Source: Sulfurovum sp. XGS-02 (GTDB lineage Bacteria > Campylobacterota > Campylobacteria > Campylobacterales > Sulfurovaceae). Taken from it: a stretch of DNA of 64,000 bases. Each line of letters starts with the position of its first letter. Positions within the stretch are counted from its first letter, which is position 1. The stretch is from the NCBI RefSeq assembly GCF_023213175.1, contig NZ_CP093312.1, forward strand, positions 620,001 through 684,000. Direction: 5' to 3'. This document shows, one piece after another, positions 9,068 through 17,526 of the stretch. Below the pieces are notes generated by a model, which did no database searches, was not told the origin of the DNA, and was given only the letters and a program-made list of their open reading frames with translations. The translations under genes and the position numbers were made by a program.

Positions 9068-10213
9068 ATGGATCATCATATCATCATTATAGGGGGAGGG
9101 GCAAGTGCACTGATGCTTGCATCTTTGCTCCCTAAAAATACGGCTACCATCATAGAGTCCAACCCCAAGCCGGGAGCGAAGATACTTGTCTCTGGCGGAG
9201 GTAAATGCAACATTACTAATAGCCGTATGGGAACAGAGTATTTCCTAGGTGATACTCACTTTGTACAGGAACCCTTAAAAAAATTCAATGAAAAAGCACT
9301 TTTAAGATGGCTGGAGAGACAAAATCTTCATCCTGTACTGAGGAAAGAGACACAGTATTTTTGTAAAGACTCAGCAAAAGAGTTATTGGATATTTTTTTA
9401 AAAGAGTGCAAGAAACAGACATTCTACACGTCCGAGAGAGTTCTGGAAGTCACAAAGCGAGATGATATCTTCTATGTCAAGACGAACAAAAAAACACATA
9501 CCGCTAAAGCAGTGGTAGTCGCTTCGGGTGGATTGAGTTTTCCTAGGATCGGTGCAAGCAGTATAGGGTACGAGATAGCAGAATCATTTGGACACAGCAT
9601 CGTGAGGACGGCACCTGCCCTGGTAGGATTTACTGTGCAAAAAGAGCAATTTTTTTTTAAAGAACTTTCCGGGGTTTCGACCGATGTGAAAATACATGTA
9701 GGAGATCATGTGTGTGAAGGCAGTATGCTTTTTGCTCACAAGGGATTGAGCGGCCCTGCGGTACTGGATGCTTCACTTTACTGGGAGAAGGGAAAGATCG
9801 AGATTGATTTTTTACCGTATTTTTCTTGGAAGAGCATACAGGGAAGCAAAAAACAGATCTCTTCACTTTTGCCTATGCCAAAGCGTGTTACCAAAGCATT
9901 TTTGCTACAATTCCGGGTAGAAGATAAACCTTTCCATCAACTTACAAAACAAGAACTGGAAATACTTCAAACGTTAAGTCATTACAGTTTTGCTCCTGCA
10001 GGAACCTTTGGTTATGCCAAGGCGGAGGTAACCAAGGGCGGTGTGGAGACATCTGAAGTGGACAGCAGTACCATGATGAGTAAGAAAGAGGAGGGGCTTT
10101 ACTTCATAGGTGAAGTCTTGGATGTAACAGGGAGACTTGGAGGTTACAATTTTCAGTGGGCATTTTCAAGTGCTTATAGTTGTGCCAAACATTTATCAAG
10201 AACATTATCGTAA
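9068..10213 (+). CDS. HI0933/YhiN-family FAD-dependent oxidoreductase
   Basis: This 381-aa protein has an N-terminal dinucleotide-binding fold (IIIGGGASALMLASLLP) and the family signature GAKILVSGGGKCNITN at about 37-52. A second FAD-contacting stretch is GGLSFPRIGASSIGY, and the C-terminus has FIGEVLDVTGRLGGYNFQWAFSSA. Members of this family bind FAD, but their substrates are mostly unknown. It appears to be a single-gene unit with its own promoter, and its stop codon is inside a perfect hairpin at 10201-10224. Confidence 0.88.
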   Translation: MDHHIIIIGGGASALMLASLLPKNTATIIESNPKPGAKILVSGGGKCNITNSRMGTEYFLGDTHFVQEPLKKFNEKALLRWLERQNLHPVLRKETQYFCKDSAKELLDIFLKECKKQTFYTSERVLEVTKRDDIFYVKTNKKTHTAKAVVVASGGLSFPRIGASSIGYEIAESFGHSIVRTAPALVGFTVQKEQFFFKELSGVSTDVKIHVGDHVCEGSMLFAHKGLSGPAVLDASLYWEKGKIEIDFLPYFSWKSIQGSKKQISSLLPMPKRVTKAFLLQFRVEDKPFHQLTKQELEILQTLSHYSFAPAGTFGYAKAEVTKGGVETSEVDSSTMMSKKEEGLYFIGEVLDVTGRLGGYNFQWAFSSAYSCAKHLSRTLS

Positions 10214-10224
10214 ACGATAATGTT
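10201..10224 (+). terminator. Perfect 10-bp hairpin overlapping the flavoprotein stop codon
   Basis: AACATTATCG (10201-10210) and CGATAATGTT (10215-10224) are exact complements around a TAAA loop that contains the stop codon. No T-run follows, so it may stabilise the 3' end or act as a weak terminator. Confidence 0.4.
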
Positions 10225-10269
10225 GTGAAGCAATGAATCCATAAGAGGCGTTGTACAATGATAATAGGA

Positions 10270-10287
10270 TTAACACAAATTTAACAC
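10270..10287 (+). promoter_or_regulatory. Tandem heptamer TTAACAC-N4-TTAACAC upstream of the L,D-transpeptidase
   Basis: Two exact TTAACAC copies (10270-10276 and 10281-10287) have the same spacing as the pair at 2175. An AT-rich -10-like region follows (TATTAT at 10299). The two sites suggest a shared direct-repeat regulator for two envelope genes. Confidence 0.55.
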
Positions 10288-10333
10288 GATTATTGCATAT
10301 TATTTTTTGAATTTAAATGTTAGGGGATTTAAA

Positions 10334-11593
10334 ATGAAAAAAATTATGATGTTGATATTTTCGGGAGTATCAGCGATTGTATTGAGTGGATGTGGTGTGG
10401 AGACACCGGATGCAGAGGGTTGGAGACCAGCTCAAAAAGAGGAGTTCTTAGAGATACTGGAAACAGACAAATATGCTTCCATCTGTAATCAGCAGGCACT
10501 TTATGAAAAGGTCAAAGAGAGTGAAAACTCCAAACTGATGTCCAAGTTACTTGTGTCGTATGCCAAGAACCTTGCCAATGGGTGTATAGATCTGGAAAGT
10601 TTCAATGCATCTCAAGAGAAAAGAGTAGAGCAGAAGGTCGCGACCTACTATGAAACCTATTTGCAAGAAGTGAAAGCATCGGACATCATGAGGCAACTCA
10701 AAGCAGGACAGAGTATAGAAGCCATATTAAAACCTTATGTACCTGAGTATGCGCAATTTTTTGATCTTCAAAAAAGATATAGACTTTTAGGAGGTGACAA
10801 AAACACTTCCAAAAAGACACTGCGTAAAATTCGACTTAACCTAGAAAGATTGAAACTGATGAAGCCGGGTCTCGGAGACAATTATGCTCTCGTCAATATA
10901 CCTGAGTATACGGTTCGTGTGATCGATGCTAACGGTACAGCAATGGCAATGGCGGTTGTAGTGGGTCAGAGAAAAATGCAAACACCTGTCTTTTCTGCAG
11001 ATCTCTCTTATGTAACACTGAATCCTCAATGGGGTGTCCCTGACAGTATCGCTAGAAACGAAGTGATTCCCAAACTCTTAGAAGATCCAAACTATTTGGT
11101 AAGCCACAATATGGTTATACGTAAATCCTATGATTTGAATACGCCGGAAGTAAGTCAGGATTCTGTAGATTGGGAAGCCTATCTGTTAGAGGAAAAGGAC
11201 AAAGAAGAGATGACCTATAAGTTTATAGAAGTACCTTCAAAGAAGAACGGTTTGGGTCGTGTCAAGTTCATCTTCCCGAACAAACACTCTGTTTATATGC
11301 ATGATACACAGTCAAAACATCTCTTTAAGCGTAAAGTACGTACCTACAGTCATGGATGTGTAAGACTCGAGAAACCGATGGCAATGTTAGAACATATTTC
11401 AAAGAACTATACTGAGAAAACTTCGGAGGAGGTCAAAGAGTGGTATGACTCTTTGGAAACGCACCATATGGGTCTGGTCAAGAAGTTGCCTGTACATACG
11501 GCATACTTGACAACGTATGTGGATGAGTGCGGGAAGCTGTTGGTATTTAACGATATTTATGGCTTTGACAAGTCACAAAAACTTAACTTCTAA
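10334..11593 (+). CDS. L,D-transpeptidase (YkuD family) lipoprotein
   Basis: The start at 10334 (419 aa) is chosen because it follows AGGGGATTTAAA and begins a clear lipoprotein signal, MKKIMMLIFSGVSAIVLSGC (lipobox LSGC). An upstream in-frame ATG at 10307 would add nine polar residues. The C-terminal YkuD domain has the catalytic motif SHGCVR at 339-344, with the expected upstream HDTQSKHLF. These enzymes crosslink or trim peptidoglycan stems. The N-terminal region is the scaffold type seen in LdtD/YcbB-like proteins. A tandem heptamer upstream may regulate it. Confidence 0.93.
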   Translation: MKKIMMLIFSGVSAIVLSGCGVETPDAEGWRPAQKEEFLEILETDKYASICNQQALYEKVKESENSKLMSKLLVSYAKNLANGCIDLESFNASQEKRVEQKVATYYETYLQEVKASDIMRQLKAGQSIEAILKPYVPEYAQFFDLQKRYRLLGGDKNTSKKTLRKIRLNLERLKLMKPGLGDNYALVNIPEYTVRVIDANGTAMAMAVVVGQRKMQTPVFSADLSYVTLNPQWGVPDSIARNEVIPKLLEDPNYLVSHNMVIRKSYDLNTPEVSQDSVDWEAYLLEEKDKEEMTYKFIEVPSKKNGLGRVKFIFPNKHSVYMHDTQSKHLFKRKVRTYSHGCVRLEKPMAMLEHISKNYTEKTSEEVKEWYDSLETHHMGLVKKLPVHTAYLTTYVDECGKLLVFNDIYGFDKSQKLNF

Positions 11594-11779
11594 AAATGCA
11601 GGGTATGGCTGAATTTAGCCGATATCCTCTTTCAAAACAACCTACCATGTAAAAATAAATTAAAATTCCATACAGCATAGATAGACTGAATGAGATTTTA
11701 ATTTATAAATATTTATCATACTCTATTTGTATTTTTTATTTTAATAATTTAAGTTTTTGTGATACAATTTAGAAATGGG

Positions 11780-11823
11780 CTAGAGGTGTGAATGAGATTC
11801 GACTCTAGATTCGTATCTCATTC
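11780..11823 (+). promoter_or_regulatory. Two interlocking hairpins in the leader of the 149-aa gene
   Basis: CTAGAG (11780-11785) can pair with CTCTAG (11803-11808). GAATGAGAT (11790-11798) can pair with ATCTCATTC (11815-11823). The stems interleave, so they form either a pseudoknot or two alternative structures, as in attenuators. The rest of the gap 11594-11885 shows only AT-rich sequence. A regulatory role is inference. Confidence 0.35.
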
Positions 11824-11885
11824 ATAGTAAAACTTGATGCTGATCACTAACAATGATAAGCGAGATAATTCTAGGAGAAATAATC

Positions 11886-12335
11886 ATGGAAAAAGTATAT
11901 CAAGAGAAACTGGAAGAAATTGTATTACTTCTGAATGATCCAGATGAAACTGTACTGATAAAAGAAGTGAAAGAGAAACTAGAAAACCTTCTAGCACTTG
12001 TAAAGAATCCAGAAAAAATTGAAAAAGAAAAAATAGAAAATAACAAAAAACTGGAAAAAGTGGTAGAATGTGTGCATAATGCAATGGCCAACCCGGACAT
12101 TGAGCTTGAATATTGTATACCTGAAGAAACAACCACAACAGACCCTTATGGTGTCGCTAACGATCCTTATATACACGTGAAGTATGCGTCTGGCGGGACA
12201 CATATCATGAACCAAAATGTACGTATTGGACCTATGTATCTATCAAAGACACCGGAAGATATAGCAAACCTTGTTACCTTCCATATCAAACAGTTCATTG
12301 AAGAGATCGATGCTACTGAGTATGGTGTACAATAA
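11886..12335 (+). CDS. Conserved-looking cytosolic protein of unknown function (149 aa)
   Basis: I do not recognise this protein. The start at 11886 is preferred over 11853 because AGGAGAAATAATC stands directly before it. Residues 1-60 are a charged, helical, coiled-coil-like region (KLEEIVLLLNDPDETVLIKEVKEKLENLL and a run of K and E). The C-terminal half is more globular (PEETTTTDPYGVANDPYIHVKYASGGTHI). No signal peptide or membrane helix is seen. It appears monocistronic, with a structured leader upstream and a perfect palindrome downstream. Confidence 0.6.
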   Translation: MEKVYQEKLEEIVLLLNDPDETVLIKEVKEKLENLLALVKNPEKIEKEKIENNKKLEKVVECVHNAMANPDIELEYCIPEETTTTDPYGVANDPYIHVKYASGGTHIMNQNVRIGPMYLSKTPEDIANLVTFHIKQFIEEIDATEYGVQ

Positions 12336-12353
12336 GCCTTTATCATAGAGTGC

Positions 12354-12375
12354 AGACTATAGATATCTATAGTCT
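12354..12375. repeat. Perfect 22-bp palindrome between two genes
   Basis: AGACTATAGAT at 12354-12364 is followed directly by its exact reverse complement to 12375. A pyrimidine-rich tail (ATCTCTTTAA) follows, so it could be a terminator hairpin for the 149-aa gene or a dimeric regulator site. Farther on, TTTGTAAC (12461) and GTTACAAA (12488) form another inverted pair. Nothing else is seen in 12336-12602. Confidence 0.5.
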
Positions 12376-12602
12376 ATCTCTTTAATACATACAGTCTCAA
12401 TGATAAGACTCCTCAAGATAAAAGTATGCAATTAAACACTTCGCTAAAACACCATTAAAATTTGTAACATAACATCTAAAGAGATTTGTTACAAACAACC
12501 TATTCTCATCAGTTCTCCTCAGCATAAACGATATTAAGGTGCATTTAACATGAATATAATTAGAATCCATAAAAGATTAAAATTCATAGAAAGAGGATTA
12601 TT

Positions 12603-12992
12603 ATGCGTATTTCAAAACTTTTTTTATCTGTCATATTAAGTATCTTATTGCTGACGCAGACTTCATGGGCACAGATGGCTTCTACTGAAGCACTTTTTGA
12701 ACATCCGGTAACACTGTCTTCAAAAGAGAAGGTCATACAATTTACTGAACGTGAAGATGTAGCCAAAATATTGAAACAGATGGATGTTGATTCGCAAATG
12801 ATCGAAGCTAGAGTTGCATCGATGACGGATGAGGAAGCATCACAGATCGTTCATAAGATCGACACAATGCCAGCTGGAAGCAGTGCAGTGGGTTCATTGA
12901 TCGGTGCAGTGGTTTTTGTTTTTGTGCTTCTTGTAATCACTGATATTCTAGGGTTTACAAAAGTGTTTGACTTTACTCGTTCTGTCCGTTAA
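12603..12992 (+). CDS. PA2779-family membrane protein
   Basis: This 129-aa protein has a signal sequence (MRISKLFLSVILSILLLTQTSWA) and a short soluble stretch with EREDVAKILKQMDVDSQMIEARVASMTDEEASQIVHKID. It ends with a glycine-containing membrane helix (VGSLIGAVVFVFVLLVITDILG). That layout matches the PA2779 family, which is found beside PA2778-type C39-like peptidases, as here. The family's function is not established; peptide export or processing has been suggested from context. RBS GAGG is present. Two bases separate its stop from the GTG of the next gene. Confidence 0.75.
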   Translation: MRISKLFLSVILSILLLTQTSWAQMASTEALFEHPVTLSSKEKVIQFTEREDVAKILKQMDVDSQMIEARVASMTDEEASQIVHKIDTMPAGSSAVGSLIGAVVFVFVLLVITDILGFTKVFDFTRSVR

Positions 12993-12993
12993 T

Positions 12994-13956
12994 GTGAGAT
13001 CAAAAAAAACTCTCTTTTTACTTTTTGTATGTACCGCTTGGATACTACTGAGCGGTTGTACACCCAAAGAGCCTTCTCCTCTGGATACTTATACTTACTA
13101 TCCATCTTCAACTATAAAAGTCCCTTTTGTACCTCCGCGTTCTGATCTTTGCGGTTCAACATCGATTGAAATGGTCTCCTCATATTGGCAGACAAGAACA
13201 TCTTTTGTCCCCCGTTTATCACGAAAAGAACTGGATCAGCGGACATTCATCCCTGCAAAAGGTGGTACGCTTCAGATAGAGCTTATCTCTACTGCACGGG
13301 CTAATGGTCTGCTCGTCTACCCTTTGGAACCGACCTTTGATGCACTTCTTACAGAATTGGAGGCACAACATCCTGTGATCGTACTGGTGAACCGCGGTTA
13401 CTCATGGTATCCGCTCTGGCATTATGCCCCTGTGACAGGGTATGATAAAGAGAATCGAACTGTTTTGATGCATTTTTCAGATCGGCCAAATGAAGCAATG
13501 TCCATTACTACCTTTATGGCACTCTGGAAACGGAGCGGTAACTGGGGAGTGGTTCTTCTTCCGCCTGCTAAATTGCCGGCATCCGCTTCACCGAAAGCGT
13601 TTTTACGTGCTGCCTATGATCTTGAAAAAACAGGCATGAGGGAAGATGCCATTATCGCTTACAGATCCGCGCTGCTGCGTTGGCCGAAAGATACCGATAC
13701 CTATTTTGCATTAGCCAATGCCTATTATCATGCGAATCAGTTCACTAAAGCGGAACAAAGCTATCATAAGCTTTTGTCTCTGGAACCGACACATACCATG
13801 GCGTTGAACAATTTGGCTGATCTTTTATGTCGGATGGGCAGACCCAAAGAGGCTTTCAGAGTGATCCGAAAGGCTGCGACAGATGATACCCGGATGCAAG
13901 CCATTCTAAACTCTACACAACAAGAGATCACTGAGGGGTGTCTTCCGAAAAATTAA
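12994..13956 (+). CDS. PA2778-family C39-like cysteine peptidase lipoprotein with TPR repeats
   Basis: The GTG at 12994 is chosen because it begins a clean lipoprotein signal (RSKKTLFLLFVCTAWILLSGC). A TTG at 12967 would overlap the upstream gene. The papain-like C39 domain shows a catalytic-type cysteine in SDLCGSTSIEMVSSYW and a histidine in LWHYAPVTGYD. The C-terminal third is TPR-like (DAIIAYRSALLRWPKDTDTYFALANAYY and a second unit). It pairs with PA2779. A processing role in the periplasm is inferred from the family and the lipobox. Confidence 0.8.
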   Translation: MRSKKTLFLLFVCTAWILLSGCTPKEPSPLDTYTYYPSSTIKVPFVPPRSDLCGSTSIEMVSSYWQTRTSFVPRLSRKELDQRTFIPAKGGTLQIELISTARANGLLVYPLEPTFDALLTELEAQHPVIVLVNRGYSWYPLWHYAPVTGYDKENRTVLMHFSDRPNEAMSITTFMALWKRSGNWGVVLLPPAKLPASASPKAFLRAAYDLEKTGMREDAIIAYRSALLRWPKDTDTYFALANAYYHANQFTKAEQSYHKLLSLEPTHTMALNNLADLLCRMGRPKEAFRVIRKAATDDTRMQAILNSTQQEITEGCLPKN

Positions 13957-14036
13957 AAGTGATACTATCATCTATCTGAAGCCAATGAATAGTAGCTTTA
14001 TGTTAGAATAAATCAATTTTTTAAGAACGGTGAAAC

Positions 14037-14768
14037 ATGGCATCTAAAGAGATACGCTACAAGGAACAGACTTTTAAACTCGCTTATGAATTAGTGAACC
14101 CTGCACAAGATAAGGTACTGCTTGTACTTCACGGATGGGGAAGCAATAAAGAGATCATGAGACAGGCCTTTGCTACTACGTTACCCGACTACAAACATAT
14201 CTATCTGGATATGCCGGGCTTTGGGAAAAGTACCAATGAAATGATATTGACTACTGCTGACTATGCAAAGATCGTAAAACTTTTTTTAGATGTATTAGGT
14301 GTCAGGGCAACCATAGCCATGGGACACTCTTTTGGTGGAAAAGTTGCTACACTCTTGAATACGCCCTGTTTGGTCCTTCTCTCTTCAGCAGGTATTGTGA
14401 CAGTGAAGCCTTGGTCTGTCAAAGTGAAGATCGCTACCTTTAAGCTTCTCAAGCCTTTGGGTATGAAGAAGATACGTGAACTTTTTGTCTCCCCTGATGC
14501 ACAGGGTATGAGCCATGAGATGTATGAAACATTTAAAAATGTCGTGGATGAGGATTTTGAAGAAGAGTTTGCAAAAAGTCAAAGCAAAGCGCTCTGTTTT
14601 TGGGGGAAAGAAGATACGGCAACACCGCTCTATACAGGAGAGAAGATAGCAGGACTCATAGAGAACAGTGTGTTTTATCCGCTGGATGGAGACCATTATT
14701 TTTTCTTGACACACAAAGATTTTATTGCTAAATCAATCACAGAACACTGTAAGGAGAGCACAAAATGA
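14037..14768 (+). CDS. Alpha/beta-fold hydrolase
   Basis: This 243-aa protein has the alpha/beta-hydrolase signatures: oxyanion-side LHGWGSNKE at about 31-39, the nucleophile elbow GHSFGG at 96-101 (Ser98), and a C-terminal histidine in GDHYFFLTH. Its natural substrate is unknown. The stop overlaps the murF start (ATGA), so the two are coupled. I recall the same pairing in Helicobacter pylori and Campylobacter, where this hydrolase precedes murF. A role linked to cell-wall synthesis is therefore likely. Confidence 0.88.
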   Translation: MASKEIRYKEQTFKLAYELVNPAQDKVLLVLHGWGSNKEIMRQAFATTLPDYKHIYLDMPGFGKSTNEMILTTADYAKIVKLFLDVLGVRATIAMGHSFGGKVATLLNTPCLVLLSSAGIVTVKPWSVKVKIATFKLLKPLGMKKIRELFVSPDAQGMSHEMYETFKNVVDEDFEEEFAKSQSKALCFWGKEDTATPLYTGEKIAGLIENSVFYPLDGDHYFFLTHKDFIAKSITEHCKESTK

Positions 14769-16219
14769 CACTACTGAACTCTATTTTCTACGCATTTTTC
14801 ATTGTAGCGATAGGCTATTATTTTATTACCAACCTGCAGTGGTACAGCTATAAGCTCAACCGTGTGCTGTTCCATCATACGAAAACATGGTGGCACTTTG
14901 TCTATTTTCTGGTACCGTTCGCACTGTATGCTTTTGTGGATGGTATGGGTGAGTACGGTTTTGTTGTGGTCATTACGTATCTGGCACTCCTCTTCCAGTG
15001 GTATAGAGGACTTGATAAACCTTTGGTATTCACAGGTAGAGTGAAACGTTTCTATACGGCACTTGTGCTCTTTGCACTTTTCATTGCTGTAGTATTTAAG
15101 CACTTTGCTGTAGTCTTACCGCTCTTTTTAGCCTATTTTGTTTCCATGTTCATCGAAAAGATGCTTTTCAACGGCTTTAAAGTGAAAGCACAAAAGAAGA
15201 TAGAAGCGATGGAAGATCTTATCGTAGTGGGTATCACAGCGAGTTACGGAAAGACGAGTATTAAAAACTATATAGAGCATTTACTCAAAGCCAAATATAA
15301 AACCTACGCTACGCCGCGTTCTGTCAACACACTTGGTGGAGTGATGAAAGATGTCAATGATGATCTGCCTGCTGATACTGAAGTTTATGTAGTTGAGATG
15401 GGTGCAAGGGGTGAGGGTGACATCGGTGAGATCAGTACCTTTGTAAACCCTCATTATGTGGTAGTGGGTAAGATAGGACCTGCGCATATAGAGTACTTTA
15501 AAACGATGGAGAACATCCGTAACACAAAGATGGAAATACTCAAAACAGAAAGGCTCAAAGAGGCGTGGGTACACGAAAGTGCCAGAGTCAAACCAGAGTC
15601 GAACGTACATACTTTCGGTACGAAAGAGAATTTGGACATACGTACCATCGAAGCTGCACCTGAGTATGTCATAGAAAATATCCAGGCAACACTGGAGAGT
15701 ACAAGCTTTACACTCGATGGGGTAAAGTACTCGGCAAGTATCCTGGGGGCATTTAACGCGATGAATTTAGCAGCGGCAGTCCTAGTGGCCAAAGAACTGG
15801 GCCTCAGTGATGATCAGATACAAGAAGGCCTTTCTACACTCAAAGCAGTGGATCATAGACTACAGCGTATCGATTCCGGCGGAAAAGTGATCCTTGATGA
15901 CAGTTTCAACGGGAATATCGATGGTATGATGGCCTCTTTTGATTTGGCCACTACCTACGAAGGACGTAAAGTGGTGATCACTCCAGGCCTTGTTGAAGTA
16001 GATGATGATCTGAACGTGCAAGTGGCACAAAGAGCCAATGAAGTGTTTGATGTCGTTGTGGTGACAGGAGATTTGAACTATGCGATATTTAAAGAGTATG
16101 TAGACCCTGACAAGTTAGTGAAACTCGCCAGCAAAAGCGAGATGGAAGCGATGCTTGTAGAACAAACACGCCCGGGAGACTTGATACTCTTTGCAAATGA
16201 TGCTCCGAGTTTCGTCTAA
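14765..16219 (+). CDS. murF: UDP-N-acetylmuramoyl-tripeptide--D-alanyl-D-alanine ligase (MurF), with N-terminal membrane segments
   Basis: This 484-aa protein adds D-Ala-D-Ala to the UDP-MurNAc tripeptide. The Mur-ligase P-loop is GITASYGKTSIKN (about 157-169), followed by TLGGVMKDVND and VEMGARGEGDIGE. The C-terminal domain has DHRLQRIDSGGKVILDDSFNGN. Unlike E. coli MurF it carries about 130 extra N-terminal residues with four hydrophobic helices, which suggests membrane attachment. This appears normal for the phylum. It is coupled by a 4-base overlap to the hydrolase. Confidence 0.93.
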   Translation: MTLLNSIFYAFFIVAIGYYFITNLQWYSYKLNRVLFHHTKTWWHFVYFLVPFALYAFVDGMGEYGFVVVITYLALLFQWYRGLDKPLVFTGRVKRFYTALVLFALFIAVVFKHFAVVLPLFLAYFVSMFIEKMLFNGFKVKAQKKIEAMEDLIVVGITASYGKTSIKNYIEHLLKAKYKTYATPRSVNTLGGVMKDVNDDLPADTEVYVVEMGARGEGDIGEISTFVNPHYVVVGKIGPAHIEYFKTMENIRNTKMEILKTERLKEAWVHESARVKPESNVHTFGTKENLDIRTIEAAPEYVIENIQATLESTSFTLDGVKYSASILGAFNAMNLAAAVLVAKELGLSDDQIQEGLSTLKAVDHRLQRIDSGGKVILDDSFNGNIDGMMASFDLATTYEGRKVVITPGLVEVDDDLNVQVAQRANEVFDVVVVTGDLNYAIFKEYVDPDKLVKLASKSEMEAMLVEQTRPGDLILFANDAPSFV

Positions 16220-16223
16220 GCGC

Positions 16224-16655
16224 TTAGGAGCTCATCCATTTTAAAAAGAGCTCATGGCTTGCACTCTTTATAAGGATGCCTTCGACACCGTTTTGCTTTG
16301 CTTTGGTGACAGTAAAACCTTCTTTTACGGTTTTATGTAATCGTTTGCGTACATAGCGGTGTATGGATTGTCTGCATTCACTGGGTGTTGTAGAAAGTTT
16401 TGAAAAGATACGTGTATCGGCGCTTTTTTTCAGCTCACCTGAGATAGGATTACATCCATCAAAACCGCTTAATTTCATATGCTTTGCATCAAAATCTAAA
16501 ATGGCTCTTGCTTTACGTACCTCTTTCCCATCCATGGTACGTAGGTGCCAGTTCCCGTTAAGGTCATCGAGATCAAGCGTCTTTGTTTGGGCTGTGAGAT
16601 AACTGGTACATAATGATACCCATAGTGTAGTAATAAGTGTTTTTCTATAAAGCAT
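16224..16655 (-). CDS. META/HslJ-like domain secreted protein
   Basis: This 143-aa protein has a signal peptide (MLYRKTLITTLWVSLCTSYLTAQ), then a META-like domain: LNGNWHLRTMDGKEV, the central GFDGCNPISGELK stretch, and STTPSECRQ. META/HslJ domains are small beta-rich modules in outer-membrane or periplasmic proteins of uncertain function, linked in E. coli to novobiocin tolerance. It converges with murF, with only four bases between stops, and is divergent from the next gene. Confidence 0.72.
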   Translation of the reverse strand: MLYRKTLITTLWVSLCTSYLTAQTKTLDLDDLNGNWHLRTMDGKEVRKARAILDFDAKHMKLSGFDGCNPISGELKKSADTRIFSKLSTTPSECRQSIHRYVRKRLHKTVKEGFTVTKAKQNGVEGILIKSASHELFLKWMSS

Positions 16656-16718
16656 GTATAACTCCCCATATTATATAGTATAATGAGATTTTACATTGAA
16701 ATGATTAACGGAGTATGT

Positions 16719-17525
16719 ATGAGAACGATTTTATATTTTATTTCACTACTATTGCTGTTGCAGTCGGGACTTTTTGCTACAGATATCAAGCTCACAGAGA
16801 AACAGGCCAATTACATCGCCCAGAAAGTATGGCAGAATGAAGGTGCAGGGCTTGACAAGTATCTAGTGCATTGGAATGATGGTGAAGATTTTGCCTCTGT
16901 AGGTATAGGACACTTTATCTGGTTCTCTAAGGGGCATACAGAACGTTTCAGAGAGGTTTTCCCGATGGTACTGGCCTTTATGGAAGAGAAGGGTGTCGTG
17001 ATGCCCGATTGGCTTGATTCCAAGACAGCTCTGCCGTGGGATACCAAAGAGGCATTTTACGAGGCTAAGAGATCACAGAGCAAAACGTATGTAGAGTTGT
17101 TCACATTCCTTAAAAATACCATGCCAGAACAGGCAGCTTTTATGGCGCATCGTTTAAGTGAGGCATTGCCTGAAATGCTCGCGACCATCGAAAGTCCTGA
17201 AAAGCAGGAGCGTATCAAAACACGTTTTAGTGAAGTGATGCATCATCAGGATGGCTCGGTCAACGAAAGAGGACTTTATGTTCTCTTGGACTATACCAAC
17301 TTCAAAGGTGAAGGAACACTCAAGAGTGAACGCTACAAAGGTCAGGGATGGGGACTCTTGCAGGTGCTTGAACATATGGATCCGGATGAACCGAACAGAC
17401 TCAAAGCGTTTGCCGAGTCTGCCAAGGCGATGTTAAGCAGACGTATCAAGAACTCTCCTCCTGCACGCGGTGAAGAGCGTTGGAGAAAAGGGTGGAATGT
17501 CCGGCTGGATACCTATTGGAAATGA
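16719..17525 (+). CDS. Secreted lysozyme-like or unknown protein (268 aa)
   Basis: The ATG at 16719 follows GGAG by seven bases and begins a signal peptide (MRTILYFISLLLLLQSGLFA). An upstream ATG at 16683 would place 12 residues before it. The mature part begins with QANYIAQKVWQNEGAGLDKYLVHWNDGEDFASVGIGHFIWF. A glutamate about 20 residues ahead of G-I-G-H resembles the active-site pattern of phage-type lysozymes. That is inference from pattern only. RYKGQGWGLLQVLEHM near residue 210 is also enzyme-like. Secretion is well supported; the activity is not. Confidence 0.6.
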   Translation: MRTILYFISLLLLLQSGLFATDIKLTEKQANYIAQKVWQNEGAGLDKYLVHWNDGEDFASVGIGHFIWFSKGHTERFREVFPMVLAFMEEKGVVMPDWLDSKTALPWDTKEAFYEAKRSQSKTYVELFTFLKNTMPEQAAFMAHRLSEALPEMLATIESPEKQERIKTRFSEVMHHQDGSVNERGLYVLLDYTNFKGEGTLKSERYKGQGWGLLQVLEHMDPDEPNRLKAFAESAKAMLSRRIKNSPPARGEERWRKGWNVRLDTYWK

Positions 17526-17526
17526 C

